Positions 9,779 through 22,783 of a DNA stretch of 53,500 bases are shown here, in pieces. Made by a program: the position numbers and the translations under genes. The notes beneath the pieces are model-generated. The model saw nothing but the letters and a program-made list of their open reading frames with translations. It searched no databases and had not been told where the DNA came from. The DNA is taken from the NCBI GenBank assembly GCA_037447655.1, contig JBBHKE010000834.1:40001-93500 (forward strand), in the 5' to 3' direction. Every line of letters starts with the position of its first letter. Within the stretch, counting starts at the first letter, position 1. The stretch is from Zygnema cylindricum. Taxonomy: Eukaryota > Streptophyta > Zygnematophyceae > Zygnematales > Zygnemataceae.

Positions 9779-12700
9779 TTAATCTTTCGCCCACTCCGGG
9801 CCGTAAACCGCAACATGGGTTCTCCCATATCTACGATCTCGAATCTGCTTACAACAAAAAAAATGACGAAGAATTAAACCCAATATTTTTCATGGCTGTA
9901 CTTCAAAATTTACTTTAGTTTTCTTTTGGATCACAGCTTCAGAAACTGCTAAATTTCGCCGTTGATTTTAAATACATACACGTAAAAATCACACAAACTA
10001 TCGAATCTTCCAAAATGTTGAAAGCAAAAAGACAATTGAAAAAGTTTAATTGAGATCCAGATATTGAAAATATTTTCCAATCCAATCAGCGACATTACGT
10101 TTATTAATATTTTTGTATTTACTATCCTCCTCCTCTCTACTCTTATTTTTGGGGTTAATTATGTTATTTGTATGCTGTTGTTATGTTGTTGTCCATTTTT
10201 TCTATGATATTACCTTTTCAAACAGAAAACCACCCAAAACATAAAATCGACAGACCGCTTTTATTGGGTGACTCAAAATATGGTGACCAAAATTTTAAAA
10301 AGGAAAGAGGACAGGCACAAAGAAATTACACAATAATATACTTATTATCGAAGCGACTAAAATGTAGTGACAAAGAAATTTAGTGGATTACAAGATAACT
10401 TCACATACATGATATTATCATGATTAACTTCACGAGGTCTTTTTTCCTTGTCTTTTCTCACTCTCTTCTTTTTGTTCAACGAACACAAAATCAGGTTAGG
10501 TTTCAAATCAGGTTTACCTTCACAAGAGACCCACAAATCTCCGGCATGTCTTCCTTGGACCGAAGTGGATACTCCACACTCTGCACAAAAATGGAGGAAA
10601 AAATAAAAACAAAAAAAACAAAAACACCAAAACACAGTTGCACCAAAAAAAAAAATGTGAATGCACAAAAATTTGCCTCCCGACACTGCCTGTAAATGTT
10701 TTCCGGAATGTAACTTGAGAAGGCATACTGATGAAGCCTAACATTATAAGTTTTACAGTATTAAGATTATTGAAAATACTTTTCAAGAAAATCTTTATAT
10801 TTTCCCACTCCACCAAGATTAGTGTGGACATATTTCTTTGCAAGATTAGCCAAATAAATATTATATATGTGTGTGTGTCCGCAAAAAAATTACAGACAAA
10901 AACAGCACAGAAACGATCGAAAAAGCTTGTCTAGCGCTTTTTAGGTTATTTTCAGCCTTTTGGTGATCTTTTTAAGTTTTTTAGAACCTTACAATGCATG
11001 TTTCTGGGCCAATAAAGGGAGATCTTCCCAGTTGTTCCATTAGTTCCGAAAAAACAACAGCTTCATAAGGAGGCGTCACGCTCACATAGTCGAAAGGACC
11101 GCCAAATTGATCGACTGCATAAAAAAATACAACCAAGAAAAAGAAAACCAAAACACAAATAAGACTAAAACACCAAGAGAAAGTAACACCCAAAACTCTA
11201 AAAAATGAGATATAACGAGATAAAATGCTCTAACTCGCCGAGTCTCTCCCTTTTTCCTTTAGTCCCTCACTAAAAATCAAGTTTTCACTGCTTAAATAAA
11301 GGAAACATTTATGTTTCACGACTGCTTAAATTCCATTACTCTCACCTTCGAAAAAAGAAGAACCAAAAAGGCACTAAAATACGTACCAATAAAAACAATA
11401 TCCTAAACACAAATGTGGAAGAGGAAACAGGAGGCTGAAAGACGGTGAGTCATCATTTACCTCCATTTTGTTCTCCTCGTTGAAGAAACGTTTCTACTCG
11501 AGCTGTGTGAATAACTGTTTGATTTGTGAAATTACAAGTTGCTAAATTTGGACTAAGAACTTCAGCGACTACCCAGGGATCTGCCTCTACAAAGTGAGCC
11601 TTCAAAAAACAAAAACCCATAGCTTGTATCAGAAATCCGCTGTAAAACATGTTTTGTCAACTACAGTTACAAAACATGTTAGATAAACTAGAGTTACAGA
11701 TAAAACATGTTAGATCAACTTCAGGCGTTAAAGACAAACACAAAAGAGGAGCAGACTGAGAGGGAGAGAAACAGGGAGAGTGAGAGGAAGAGGGAGATGA
11801 AGAGCAAAAGCGAGAGGGAGATGGAGAGGGAGAGGTAGAGGAAGAGTGAGGACAAGAGTTAGAGCCAGGGCGAGCAGAGAGGATGAAGTAGAGGTACAGG
11901 AAGAGCGAGGATGGAAGGGAGAGATCCATTGGACCAACTGAAAATGAGTTAAATCCAGGTCAGAAAGAATTGTAAAGCTATAATATTAGATTGTGTAAAC
12001 ATCATTTAGTATAACCATAGAAGTTTGAAGACTTCAAGGGACGGGAAAAAAAAAAAAAACAATCAAGAGCACTTGAACGAGTACTTTTCTCATTTCAAAA
12101 TGTATAACCAACATCTACGAACCCAGACCTTTTCAACCCAACAAAAACCCTTTTAAAACTTCTCATTTTAATAGAAAAATTCTAGATCCACAATTCCACG
12201 AAATGTTCCCCTTAGCCCTGTTTAGATTTGAAACTTCGCTACTTCATCAGCTCGCCAAATGATTGTTTCCTACTCAATAATTACAAAAAAAAAAAAAAAA
12301 CCCACCAGAGCATTGGCGAGATTCTTTACCCCACAGCTCACAATGGTCTAGACAAATCCAACAAAAACCTTACAACACTACAATGACCCTTCATCAAAGC
12401 ATCGATGAGATATTTTCTCCTACAACCTGTCATAGTCTTTCAAATGGGTCCAACAAAAAGTTTCCGAAACCTACCACTGTACAACCTCGGCTTAAACCTT
12501 CTATTCCCACCGATCCTGTCCCACTGTAGAGGTCCAGCCATCTGCCACCTGGCAAGCTGGCAGGCATTCCTGCCATGGCCTGTCATGAAACATGGGCATT
12601 TTACCACAGTGACAGTGAGAGGAAAGGGAGAGGGAGAGGGTGAGGGTAAGCATATGAGACTATGAGAACATGAGGATATGTGAATATGAAAATATGAAAA

Positions 12701-15700
12701 AATAAAAATACGAGAATACAAGAATATGATTACATGAGAATGTGCACATATGAGAATGAGAGGGGAAAAAGGACCGTAACAAAAACAAGAACGAAGTTCA
12801 GAGTGAGAGTGAAGTGAGATCAAAAATAACAGGCTTTTCACACTAGTGTGCAGTAATCCACTAACAGTACAGATTACGGTTCACCGGCATTGTATGGTTA
12901 ACCGAATTTAGTAAATTTGCAGTAGTCCTGTTCTAAGCGCAGTATGGACCCTTGCCGTACATCTCCACGCAGTAAGCTATTCCTTTTCACGACCCCGGCC
13001 TCGCACATGAAAAAAGGAGACACGGACTAATATTTGCTACGTTTGTTGATGTTAAATTCAGATGTTTGTTTCAGATGTCTGTTTACCAACTGTACAGACC
13101 TCATGATGTGAACTGACATGCATGTGCAGTAACTATCTTTTTCTGTGTTCTTATGTACAGGACTGTTGAACTGTACATACATTGGTGTGCAGTAAATTTT
13201 TCTAGTGTAAAAAGCCTAGAAGAGAGCAGGAGAGGTTCGTGCAAATTTTTCACCCAATGTGCTTCATCACCTGGCTGACAATCGCTACTCCACAATAATG
13301 ATGTCAATTCTACTCCTCACCGTAATAAATGCTTATTTCATTAGCAAGTTATAATCAATCCACACAATCTCATGACTACTCTTTTCAGATTTCCTGGTTA
13401 GTATCATCCACAAATAATCCACAAACCTCTAGACGCACAGGTTGTGTTGCCGCCTAGACTGGTATTAATGAAGGCGTGATATGGAAAATAGTGTCAAAAA
13501 GTAAACAAACACCACATGTAGCTTTGATTACGCATCAAGCACATTCGTATGAGACTCACTCAGTACAAGATTCACCATCCATGTTACCATCCAGCAATAT
13601 TCTCGGTTTCAATGACGCTAGTTGAAGTCTGTTCACGTAGGCTTTGCACAACATCTGTATAAATAAAGGACATGGAAAACGAACAATAGCAGGATAACAG
13701 GACAAAGTAAACATGACATGGAAAACTATGGAGAATTACCTGTAACATACTGAAAACTGCACCTCTCACCACCTCCATCATGGGCCTTACAGCCGCATCT
13801 GATGGAGATAATAAACGACGTCCCCCACAACTCCCAGCCATAACCTAGACAGAAAAGAAAGGACGTTAACGAGGGAAATGAGTTTATACAATGGAAATGA
13901 TAGTGTAAAGAAAGGGAGTCAGAGTAGACATAACTGAAAGGTAGTGAAGTGAAAGGAAGGCAGAGAGTTGACATATCTGGAATTATAGTTTTGGGAAAAA
14001 TATATCCGGTCTAAATCTGTCCCACGTATATCATTGTACGGAGTTAAAGGTGTGTGATTGGCTTGAAACGTAGTTTGTTTAAGCTTCACTATAGCGAAAG
14101 CGAAAATAGTACACTTCACAAAAAGTTTTAGTCAGGAATTAAAACGTTATGGTCCACATCAATGGTGGTAGACAGTAACTTCCCTGCCAGAATTGCAGGC
14201 AAAAATCATAAAAATAAACATTTTAGCTGCCATACACGTACATCTTATGTTTTTATTTGTTTCTTAACTCCTTTCTCAGCAACCCTTTGCCCCAAATTTG
14301 AACCATCACTCACCCGTAACATTCGATGTGTGAGTCTTTCTGTTACTTTTTCAGGTGTACTTGAAGCTGGTCCACCTTTCTGTTGTCTTTTTGACTGTCG
14401 TTGTATATTTGTGGGTAACATTGCACCAAGACTCACCAAATCCTGGGGTATCCTTAAAGATAAAATACAAACCCAATACAGAATTAAGTCAGGCGACTAA
14501 AATTGAAATGCTTCAGACTAGGTGAATATTTATGCTTTCATTCAATAAACTCGGTTCTACTTTGTCGCAAATAAACAAACACACTGCGCTTAACTTCCGC
14601 ATAATTTGCCAAATTGACATTCCAGTTATTGTGGATGAAAAAAAATTGTGAAGAGATAAAAGAAGAAAATAGGAGCCTAACAAACGCAAATTATGAAGTT
14701 CATATGGGATATAGAATTGAAAGATAGAATGAACAAAGTGAGATTTCTATATGTACAGTGCAACTAAGCATTGTATAGTTTCCCCAAATCAGATATAGCA
14801 TTAGTACTCCAAAGTAAGTTTTTTGCGGTCAAATGGTATCCAGATAGCTGCAAGGGTAATTTATGAAGGAAAAGAACCAATGCAGTGAAAATAATGACAG
14901 TGTAACATATTCAGTGAAGGGGAGATAAACAACTTACTATGATAATCAATGCACACAGCATCATTGAAAAAAACCAAAAATGCAAGCTCACTTCACAAAT
15001 TAGAGAAACTAAATGTCATAGTTCACAAAAAGACATACCTCTTCTGAGGCAAGAGTAAGTGGATCTACTTTCCAACCACCCGCCAAACTAAAAATCTCCT
15101 CATCCTTGACATTTTCAACAGGCTCTGAATTCTTTGTAGGTTTTTTTGACTGCCCTCCAGATATCTTCCCCTTTTTCTCTGACTGATACGTATCTGTACA
15201 AGTTCCACAGCCATGAAAACATGACTTCAACACCTTATATGCAACAAATTTTGCTCCTACCCCTCTCCATTCCTATACCAGTGACATTAAAGTTACAGGA
15301 ACCTTTCAGTTTGAAATAATGGCAAGTTAGCATCCTGCATATAATTTTCCAAACTTAACAGTTGATATAGCCATTTATACCAATTCTGCTAGTAAAATTG
15401 TGCTTCAGAAATTATAAATCACAAGTGCCAAACTTAACATTCAGACATGCCAACGAAAAAGGGATTACACTAAACACAACAGCTTGTGTCCTTCCTTTAA
15501 TTTTTTTCACTGATTACAATCACTATAACAGTTAAACTCCCAATTTACACCAATTTAAGGTTTAGAATCCTTTATGCCGCGATTCGCTGGTTCATTACAA
15601 CATTACATTGCTAAATGACATGTGATGTTCAATAAGCCTGCAAATTGTTGCGTTGAAATACTCTGCTTAAACTCGGTTTAGCTCTAATGAAAAAAACACA

Positions 15701-16370
15701 TATGTTTAGGTGATAACTGTTAAGGCAGTTTCATTAATATGGTATGCTTGGAAAAGGCTAATTTTAAATATCAGTAGTGCTTTGGCAATAACACTATAAT
15801 AAATGTAAATCCGTTCTTTGTACCAGTGTCATAATTCTCGAGTCAATTTGCGGGTTGTGATAATTGAACTATTTCCTTCCATAGTAGCAAGCTAAACAAT
15901 CTCAATTAAGAAATCTTACAACAAAACGCTCAACGTGATGTTGTGGAATACAAGGCTTCACCCATTCCGAATAATAACCACCCCAAACTTATTTGGTTGA
16001 CTTCCAATCTCATGTACTTACATGCATACGATCATCCCTATTTGGGGGATCCAATATATTTAATAAAGAAAGTCTATGTAGCAACTTTCTAAGCTAAATA
16101 GGCTGCTGTCTCACGCAAGCCATGAGTCAAAAAACCTAAAGAAACCCTAAAAAGACCCTAAAAAAGTTGGAATAGGATGAACATAATCTGGGGGGATTAC
16201 ACCAACATTGGTGTGGATCAATGATAATGACACAAGTCCAAACTAGTTAACAAAAACCACACAAACAATAACGATATGTGCACCAAAAATAAAGGATAAG
16301 GCTCTGGACAGACACAGATTCTACACCTCTTCAGCTCGAGCTTTCTCGACTGCCGTGAGATACAACTAAT

Positions 16371-16411
<41 letters not shown>

Positions 16412-16824
16412 CTAGTGGAAATAAGGTTTCATAAGTAAAAGAATACAATTCTGATGAATCATCAGGACTATTTCTATGCACGAAAATTCACAAGAACAAT
16501 TCAAAGATGGCCGCACCGAAAAGGTTGCAATAAAACGGAGTATGGATGTTATTCCATGGCATCCTCATCGGCAATTGTAGAAAATATAAACGCTACTTTA
16601 TCCAATTTCAGCATTATCAGCCAGGGGTAGAAACAACGGTGAGAAACCCTAATAATATGCCACTTACCTGACAAGGAATCTCCCCTTCGAGAGCTTCTAG
16701 CCTGTATAGAGATTCCATAATGTACATCTTCTCCTCGACCTTCAGATATTCTTAAAAACGAGTCTGCTACTGGCAGTGTGGCTCCGAGCAAGGAGGAACG
16801 AAATATTGCTGCTCCAGAATCCAT
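9779..16824 (-). CDS. rsmD: RsmD-like 16S rRNA (guanine-N2) methyltransferase, probably plastid
   Basis: Nine exons, in transcript order: 16824-16668, 15193-15039, 14442-14347, 13844-13740, 12579-12475, 11599-11461, 11114-10988, 10578-10518, 9844-9779. They total 1011 nt (336 aa) with consistent phases. Exon 4 carries GGRRLLSP and VRPMMEVVRGAVFSML. Exon 5 has the SAM-binding WLDLYSGTGSVGIEG (D187 and the glycines). Exon 6 has HFVEADPWVVAEVL, and exon 7 has FDYVSVTPPYEAV, the catalytic (D/N)PPY-type site written TPPY as I recall for plant homologues. The last exon reads DRRYGRTHVAVYGPEW. RsmD enzymes methylate the guanine equivalent to E. coli G966 of small-subunit rRNA. The start Met sits in a GCCGCCATGG context, and the N-terminus is transit-peptide-like. 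The left border of exon 2 is uncertain: another AG about 65 bases upstream also keeps frame. An apparent open frame at 13584-13650 lies in intron 4 and is not an exon. Confidence 0.9.
16372..16406. repeat. (AAG)n microsatellite in intron 1 of the RsmD-like gene
   Basis: About twelve AAG/GAA triplets in tandem. The transcript strand is CTT-rich. Confidence 0.9.
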
Positions 16825-17005
16825 GGCGGCTATGGAAAACCAAAGGTTTGAAACTTTCAAACAGAGCGCTGAATGATAATTTGATTTGCACTGTTCGAAA
16901 TTTCCAGGAAGGGTGCCAGCATAGAACTCGGTAATGTCGTGTCACGTCATAAAAGTGACAAAGAGTGCGTCGTTTTCGTAAAAACGTAAACCCAGACAAA
17001 TCGTA

Positions 17006-17519
17006 GGTGGGAGGTATTTTCTCCACTTTTAGTTTTTTTTTTTTGCTATTTTCGCCTCTTTGTACCCTATGTACCTATTTTTTTGTTTTTTTGTGCTTCG
17101 TACACATAAGTACAAGAGGCGTAAACTTCAAAACCGAGAACAATGGAAATTGTCGGTGTTCGTAAGCTGACTGACGTTCTGAGAGGGATAATGTAAAACG
17201 TCAAGATTCGATGAACTTTTTGTCGGTGCGTACAATTTTAAGGAGAACGTGGCATGTTCCTGTTGGCATTTTTCAATTACAGCGGCTGTGTCGGATTCGT
17301 TAACACCCTCCACACCGACAAACAGCTCATTGTCTTGACGTTTTCTATGCGCCATAAAGTACAATCTGCGTACAGCGACCGACAATTTCAATCGTTCGGT
17401 TTTGAACGTTTACGCCTCGTGTACTTTTGCCCCGTAGCACACAAGATATCTGTACAATCACGCATAGAGGTTACATTGTGGCAAAAATAGCAAAAAAGAA
17501 GGCGAAAAGAGCTCCCACC
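17006..17519. mobile_element. Mutator-type MITE with long inverted arms
   Basis: The termini GGTGGGAG and CTCCCACC are inverted and the similarity runs inward for roughly 200 bases per arm. Shared words are TTTTTTGCTATTTT, GAGGCGTAAAC, CAAAACCGA and GAAATTGTCGGT. Flanking 9-mers CAAATCGTA (16997-17005) and CCAATCGTA (17520-17528) match at 8 of 9, the target-duplication length typical of Mutator-like elements. It starts 182 bp upstream of the RsmD-like start codon. No coding capacity. Confidence 0.78.
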
Positions 17520-17528
17520 CCAATCGTA

Positions 17529-18848
17529 TTCATATTGCATATATGCTGTATGATTCCATTCATAGTTTCCCTGGGGGAACACAATGGGGATTTTTATATG
17601 TTGTAGCCTCCCACTATTTGCGTAGTAAACGTTTTTCCTCGAGTTTAATACGCATAAAGTACGGTGGTCCTAGACATAGCGTTTCCACCATTGGAACGTT
17701 ACCAACCCCCAAAAAAAGGAAAGAGAAACAAAAGCGAAGACTCAAAAGAACTCACAAGTTCACCAAATTTCAACACTCAATTTTAGACCACGACAAATTA
17801 AATTGCATTTTTCCAATTCATATTGTAAGCCGATTCGGTGCGTCATCCAAGGTCCGATCCCACACGTGTCCAAACCTTAAACAGTGTGGTACAAAGCCAA
17901 TCAGAATTCATCAATGGGGTTTCTCCGTTTCGACATGTAAGCCAAAAGGTAGGAGTATCCTCAGTAAGACAATCTAGGGAATGTCCATGTAGAAACAAAA
18001 AGAAAGAGAAAGAGTGGAAAAAATAAAAAGAAAAAGAACAAAAAAAAAATTCCCACAAAATAGGGAAAAATTACCTGGAACGATAGACAAACTTAATATT
18101 TATACACAGACGCTCTCAACTGAAACAACATTTCCGTACCATCTGATGATAACAGCTTATGTATATTATCTTTGGCAACATTATGAAAAGAATGTTATTC
18201 AAAACCACAACAACAATACCCATTTCCACTTTTTGTTTCATAAAAAAAAATGAAATGTATCTACACTTATTTACGTGTGGGTGTTGGAAAATTGCTGGAT
18301 CAACTTGTTAATTTGTACGGATGCGCGATTGGTTCATAAATAACCAATGGGATGTTGGGAAAGGAGGTATTCATATATTTCTTGTGCTTCCAAAGGCAGG
18401 ATGGTTACATTTTTAGTTAATTGGTCAGAATGAAGCCAAACTCTTGACATGAGAAACGAAGCCCACCAAATAGCTAAACAAGATGTAGACACGTAAATAT
18501 CAACAATATGTATGATGTTGTGTACTCATGCATGAAATAACTATCAGTACTTGAGGAAAACACACTGTAACATGCCCCGAAATGCATCATAAATAGGTCT
18601 TGAATGTGATGGATAACAAACGTGTATTCGACTATGACACATATGTGTTCTTTTCATAGTTTAGAGGACATGAGGTGTCATAGGATGGTTGGCATTATAA
18701 AACAATTGTTTACAGTTGAAGTTCAAGCTACTTTTTTGTGTATCTAAATTACACTGCAAGCAATGATTAACAACAAGAGATATTTGACTGCTTAAGGAGT
18801 ATATTTACGGACAGGGCACTTGTTGAGCGCATCACTGCAAAAATTTAC
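17529..18848. other. Intergenic, no recognisable gene
   Basis: Reading both strands I find only AT-rich DNA, an AAAGAAAAAG low-complexity patch near 17995-18055 and short uninformative open frames. The longest, at 17543-17977, has no family character. Confidence 0.45.
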
Positions 18849-19206
18849 TATTATTCACACAGAATTTCACAAAAATATTACCGAATCATGCACCCAAAAC
18901 GTACTTTTAACCTACTAATTTGCTTCCTCTGTGTCGCTTTTGAGCCAAACTAAAATAAGCATTAAATTCCTTTAACTTTCTACAGTAAAAAAAGCCAATA
19001 TCCAGCTATATCATCTGCCTCCTAAACAAAAGTTAATCACAACTGTCTACAATCATACTTCTCGGTACCATTTTCTCATGTACTCTTTCCATCAAATCAA
19101 ACCAGTTTCATCTTTATTAGGCAAATGTGAAATGTACGAGTCGAAAAACGGTAAACCCCTAATTAGCAATTCCACCCCCAAATAAAAAAAAACTACACTA
19201 CCGAGG

Positions 19207-19325
19207 GAGTTAAAAAACCGATGGAGTTGAAAAGCCGATGGAGTTGAAAAGCCGATGGAGTTGAAAAGCCGATGGAGTTAAAAAATCGATAGAGTTGAAA
19301 AATCGATAGAGTTGAAAAATCGATA
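19207..19325. repeat. 17-bp minisatellite after the LigB-like stop codon, about 7 units
   Basis: The unit is GAGTTGAAAAATCGATA with variants (AAGCCGATG in the left half). On the gene's strand it lies just past the stop codon, so it is likely in the 3' UTR. The paralogous array at 28822-29026 has about 12 units. Confidence 0.88.
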
Positions 19326-19345
19326 TTGTTAACATCGATGAAGTC

Positions 19346-21337
19346 CTAGATAGAAATTCCATCTCCGAATAAAAAAGATGCACTACTAAAAGACATCTCA
19401 TGTTTGTGAAAAACTTTCCGAGCCGTGTCGTCACCGGCTGCCCCACCAGCCACATGGATAGGGAGCAAATGCTCCAAAGAGGGATGGGCTTTCCTTAAAA
19501 GGGGATTGTGTTGAAGATCTGCTCCAACAAATGGCAAGACTGTATGAGTTAGAAGACAGGAAGGGAGAGAGGTGGAGCAGGAGGGGATGGGCAGAGAGAG
19601 GGAGGGGAGGGAGAGGGAGAGAGAGGGAGAGGGAGAGGGGAGGGGGAGGGAGAGCGAGAGAGGGAGAGGGAGAGGGAGAAAAAGAGGGAGAAGGAGAGAG
19701 AGAAATACACCAAGTGTGGCACCAATAATGAGTCAAGATGCCAAAAATGTGGCTGGGTAACGGTGGTGCGAAAAAGTCATAGTCAAAGAGCAAAGGAACT
19801 GAACTCCATCTCGGAAAAGCGAGGCTGAGGTGTTTACCAAGAAGACGTTTTTCTCTTTCTTTGAAGTCCTTCGGCTCCACAACTGCCATCTCCAAGGCTT
19901 TGTCAAAAGGGGCCACATAGTCTGCCACCTGGCATGTCAAACGAGAAAAACACATATGAGCACACGTGACCCGTTTCTTAACTTGCTTTTCATTAAAAAA
20001 GCTTAGAAGAAAAAATAACGAGAAAGCCTGTGACGATAGCAAAATTAGAAGAAGTTAAAGATGTTGTACAACAGATGCGAGAATGCATGTTCAGTAACAC
20101 AGTCTATTCGCTTACAATTCTTCTGTTGTAGAATCGGCCCATGTCTCGAAGATTATGTACAGCGGTTCCGCTTGCAACAATGAGTACTCCCTCGTCTCTT
20201 AATGGTCGAAGGGCTTTCCCCAATGCAATGTGATCCTCCATGGATCCACCATCCAGAAGCGACAATTGTAACACCGGCACTTCCCCACCAGGTAACATCC
20301 ACTTCAGTGGGACCCATGAGCCGTGGTCCAATCCGTGATCAGGATCTCCGACAGCCGGTACATTATTATTGTACAAAAGCTGCATCAAAAAAAGAGACTA
20401 ATTGTCAGTCTTGTTTCTGTGTTTTAAAGGCTGTAAATAAACATGACAGACATGCATGAGAAAAACTAAAAAAAATCTTGGACAACTGTGAAAATCTCGG
20501 TTCTCAAGAAAACTCAGTAAACAACATTAACAGGAAATATTATGAGTCAAATTGTTTTGCCACTACAGCATTGATTGAAGTTGATAGTTCTTTAACCTTA
20601 TTTTTAAGAATGTGAACAGACTAAAATTGTCCGTACCTGCAACAATCGATTTGCTACTTCTGGCGCTCCTTTCCCAGGATATTTGTAAGTGTAAAACTCC
20701 CTTGGAAAACCGTAGAAGTCGTAGATAGTTTGAGGAGTACTGGTAGTGTTAACTCTGACAGGCCTTTCCTCCCAATGTCCACTGACCAATAGAATTGCCC
20801 GCAATCCGTCAAGTTTGAGAACCTGTGAAAAAGACGACAAAAAGCAAAATCTAAATCTAAATTCCAGTTCACAGCTTTCTATAAAGGATAATTTTTTTCT
20901 CGTTCAGTAAAAGATTCTCAGCACCTGTAAAAATTTGTGAATGAATGAGAAGACAGCAATGCATAACAATGTTGTAAACATATAGATAGACATTCAAATT
21001 CGAATCAATGTATTCCAGCGACATGAACGAAAATGAATTTAGTTTTAAGCTTACAACAAAACACTCTTTCAGTATCTCGCTTAAGAGAAAACATTATTCC
21101 TGAAAAATGGCAAAAGCACCCTTTGGATGCAGGAAACCAGAAGTGTCTGTAAATTTATAGTTTTCCAACATTTTTAGGCAAAATGCTTCGATACAATTAA
21201 AGCAATCATTTTAAATTCAGCTGATAGCTTACCTGTTTCCCGAGCCTTTTCCAAAAATCAGAATCCTCGTTTTGCGTAAAACCTGAGACAGGAGATCCAT
21301 GAGAGAGATAAAGTACTGGAAGACGAGCCATGGCCAT
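19346..21337 (-). CDS. LIGB: LigB/DODA-type extradiol ring-cleavage dioxygenase, copy 1
   Basis: Exons in transcript order: 21337-21233, 20822-20637, 20379-20116, 19928-19838, 19518-19346; 272 aa with all phases matching. Family landmarks, numbered from the first Met: LYLSHGSP (H13), LLVSGHWEER (H51), GLDHGSWVPL (H116), GTAVHNLR (H172), AHPSLEHLLPIH (H227, H232, H237) and GGAAGDD near the C-terminus. The first histidines are the zinc or iron ligands of LigB-like enzymes, so the active site looks complete. The family opens catechol rings; plant members include DOPA 4,5-extradiol dioxygenase of betalain synthesis and Arabidopsis LigB, and the substrate here cannot be told. No transit peptide is evident. 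A second Met two codons on (21331) has a better initiation context. A GGGAGA microsatellite fills intron 4. Confidence 0.9.
19560..19705. repeat. GGGAGA microsatellite in intron 4 of LigB-like copy 1
   Basis: Imperfect GAGGGAGAGG units. Transcribed from the minus strand it is a CTCTCC polypyrimidine run. The paralogous intron (about 29246-29390) has an almost identical tract. Confidence 0.9.
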
Positions 21338-21758
21338 TCACTACAATACTGATTATTTAGGTCAAGTATTCCTGCTTTCGAAACAATGAAACCAAAATTC
21401 AAAGAAAAATAAAATTACGAAGAAGATATTTGAATTGTTGTAGTGATTCAGCAACTAAAGAACTTAGCGTGTGCTGCAGATTGAATCAGAAAAGAATAGA
21501 TGATTTCTTGCAAGCCAAGGATATGTGATTTGTACTGACGGCAAGAGATTACAACCATCAGTAAAAGGCGGCGTTAATATTTTCAAAAAAACAAGAATCT
21601 GAAAGAGAATGTTGACACGAGCCATAGCTGTAGGAAAGCGACGGAAGCAAGCTTGAAGCAGCAGAGGCGGAGACAGCAAGGGCCAAATTGCTTCCAGAGG
21701 ATTCGTGACAATTTCGTGGAGCTTTCGCGTGCAAAGGGCCAAAAGCGATGCTATGCTA

Positions 21759-21975
21759 CACCGCCAATCGCTATTAGCGTGTAGGTTTGATTAGCGTATA
21801 CTATTATTTAGCTTGGTGTACGCTAATTGGGAATTTGGAAATTTTGGAAGAAATCGATTACTCTATTTAGGAATTAGGGCTTTTTTTAAATAGTGTGGAT
21901 AATTCTATTTGAGAATAAAAACAAAAAAAAGCGGGACGAGATTAGCGTACACAACGCTAATAGCGATTGGCGGTG
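21759..21975. mobile_element. TA-flanked CACCG-type MITE (217 bp), insertion absent from the paralogous segment
   Basis: The ends are CACCGCCAATCGCTATTAGCG and its inverse, flanked by TA (21757-21758 and 21976-21977). The paralogous site near 31438-31442 reads GCTATGCTACAGG without the element, so the empty site supports a TA target duplication. The interior has repeated TTAGCGT words. No coding capacity. Confidence 0.9.
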
Positions 21976-22081
21976 TACATTACAGTACAGTACTGTACTT
22001 GTACCGTACTTATGCATTCGGGCTGCTTAGAAACACACTACGGCACTGTAATGTGCTGTAGTTCGAGATTTGGGAACGGTC

Positions 22082-22388
22082 CATAGTTCAAAAGTAGGTG
22101 AAAGTAGGCCCATACAATATGCCTATTGTATGCAAAACATACAATATGACCTTAAGACCCATATTGTATTCGGACCTATTCTGACCAATTAAAACATTCG
22201 GACCAAAAATTGGACCAATTAAAACATTCGGACAAAACATTTTTATTTACACCGTCAGATTCGGACGATCGGACGGTCGCTGATCAAAGTGGCGATCTAA
22301 GAAGATCACATGAAGAGCCCATAACACAACTTGCGATAAAGGCGCCGACCAAAGGCCGACCATAAAAACGCCTACTTTTGAACTATGC
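22082..22388. mobile_element. MITE family A, second copy
   Basis: It runs from CATAGTTCAAAAGTAGG to CCTACTTTTGAACTATG and shares most of its interior with 68-433, for example GCCCATACAATATG and GACGATCGGACGGTC. It sits exactly at the right edge of segmental duplication copy 1, and its two flanks do not match, so its borders coincide with a rearrangement. Confidence 0.85.
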
Positions 22389-22404
22389 TCCATAGGTCCT
22401 TAAC

Positions 22405-22783
22405 GGCAAAGATTCAATGAACTTGGGCAGTTTGGACGGAATCGATGAATCCAACTGTTACGAATTTGTACGCGTGGCAGCCTCCAAGAAACCTGCTTTG
22501 TTTAGTTTGTACGCTCAAGGATAATGTCACGCCTAAGGATGAGATTGTCCACACTGACAAAATTCATTGAGAATCTGCAATTATTCTGCATGCTTTGTCT
22601 TTTTAGGCCATATATCGTAAATATGCGTACGGACAGCATCAATGCTCATTGTTCGGTTTTTTTTTGCTGTTGACTCCTCTTGTACTTCTGTCTACGTGGC
22701 ACACAAGAAATTTGTACCACGACGTACATAACACTCCAAGGACGCGAAATAGCAAAATTAAGAAGGTGAAAATAGCTCCTACC
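22405..22783. mobile_element. Mutator-type MITE, second copy, left part missing
   Basis: AGATTCAATGAACTT, the middle CACACAAGAAATTTGTAC region and the end GAAAATAGCTCCTACC parallel the element at 17006-17519. The outer left arm is gone, replaced by the family A MITE next to it. The right end lies about 150 bp before the AOR-like start codon. Confidence 0.6.

Larger units (their letters stand above)
18849..22081. repeat. Segmental duplication, copy 1
   Basis: This segment and 28454-31548 are direct repeats. Both begin near TATTATTCACAC and stay highly similar through exons, introns and upstream DNA to the word GGGAACGGTC. They differ by a 217-bp MITE (21759-21975, only here), by minisatellite length downstream of the stop codon, and by scattered base changes. 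Confidence 0.92.

Noticed and set aside
13584-13655. Open minus-strand segment in the RsmD-like gene that looks like an exon
   Set aside because: Including it breaks the join to the SAM-motif exon. Direct joining of 13740 to 12579 gives LQ-AMAGMPASLPGGRWLDLY, which fits the family in frame.
17543-17977. 144-codon plus-strand frame
   Set aside because: No recognisable motif, Lys-rich low-complexity middle, not conserved in another frame or copy, next to a MITE.
19431-20042. Long minus-strand frames with Ser-Pro repeats over the LigB-like intron (also 29116-29640)
   Set aside because: They read through an exon border into the GGGAGA microsatellite. Frame is kept only by the repeat, and splice sites at 19838 and 19518 fit the family.
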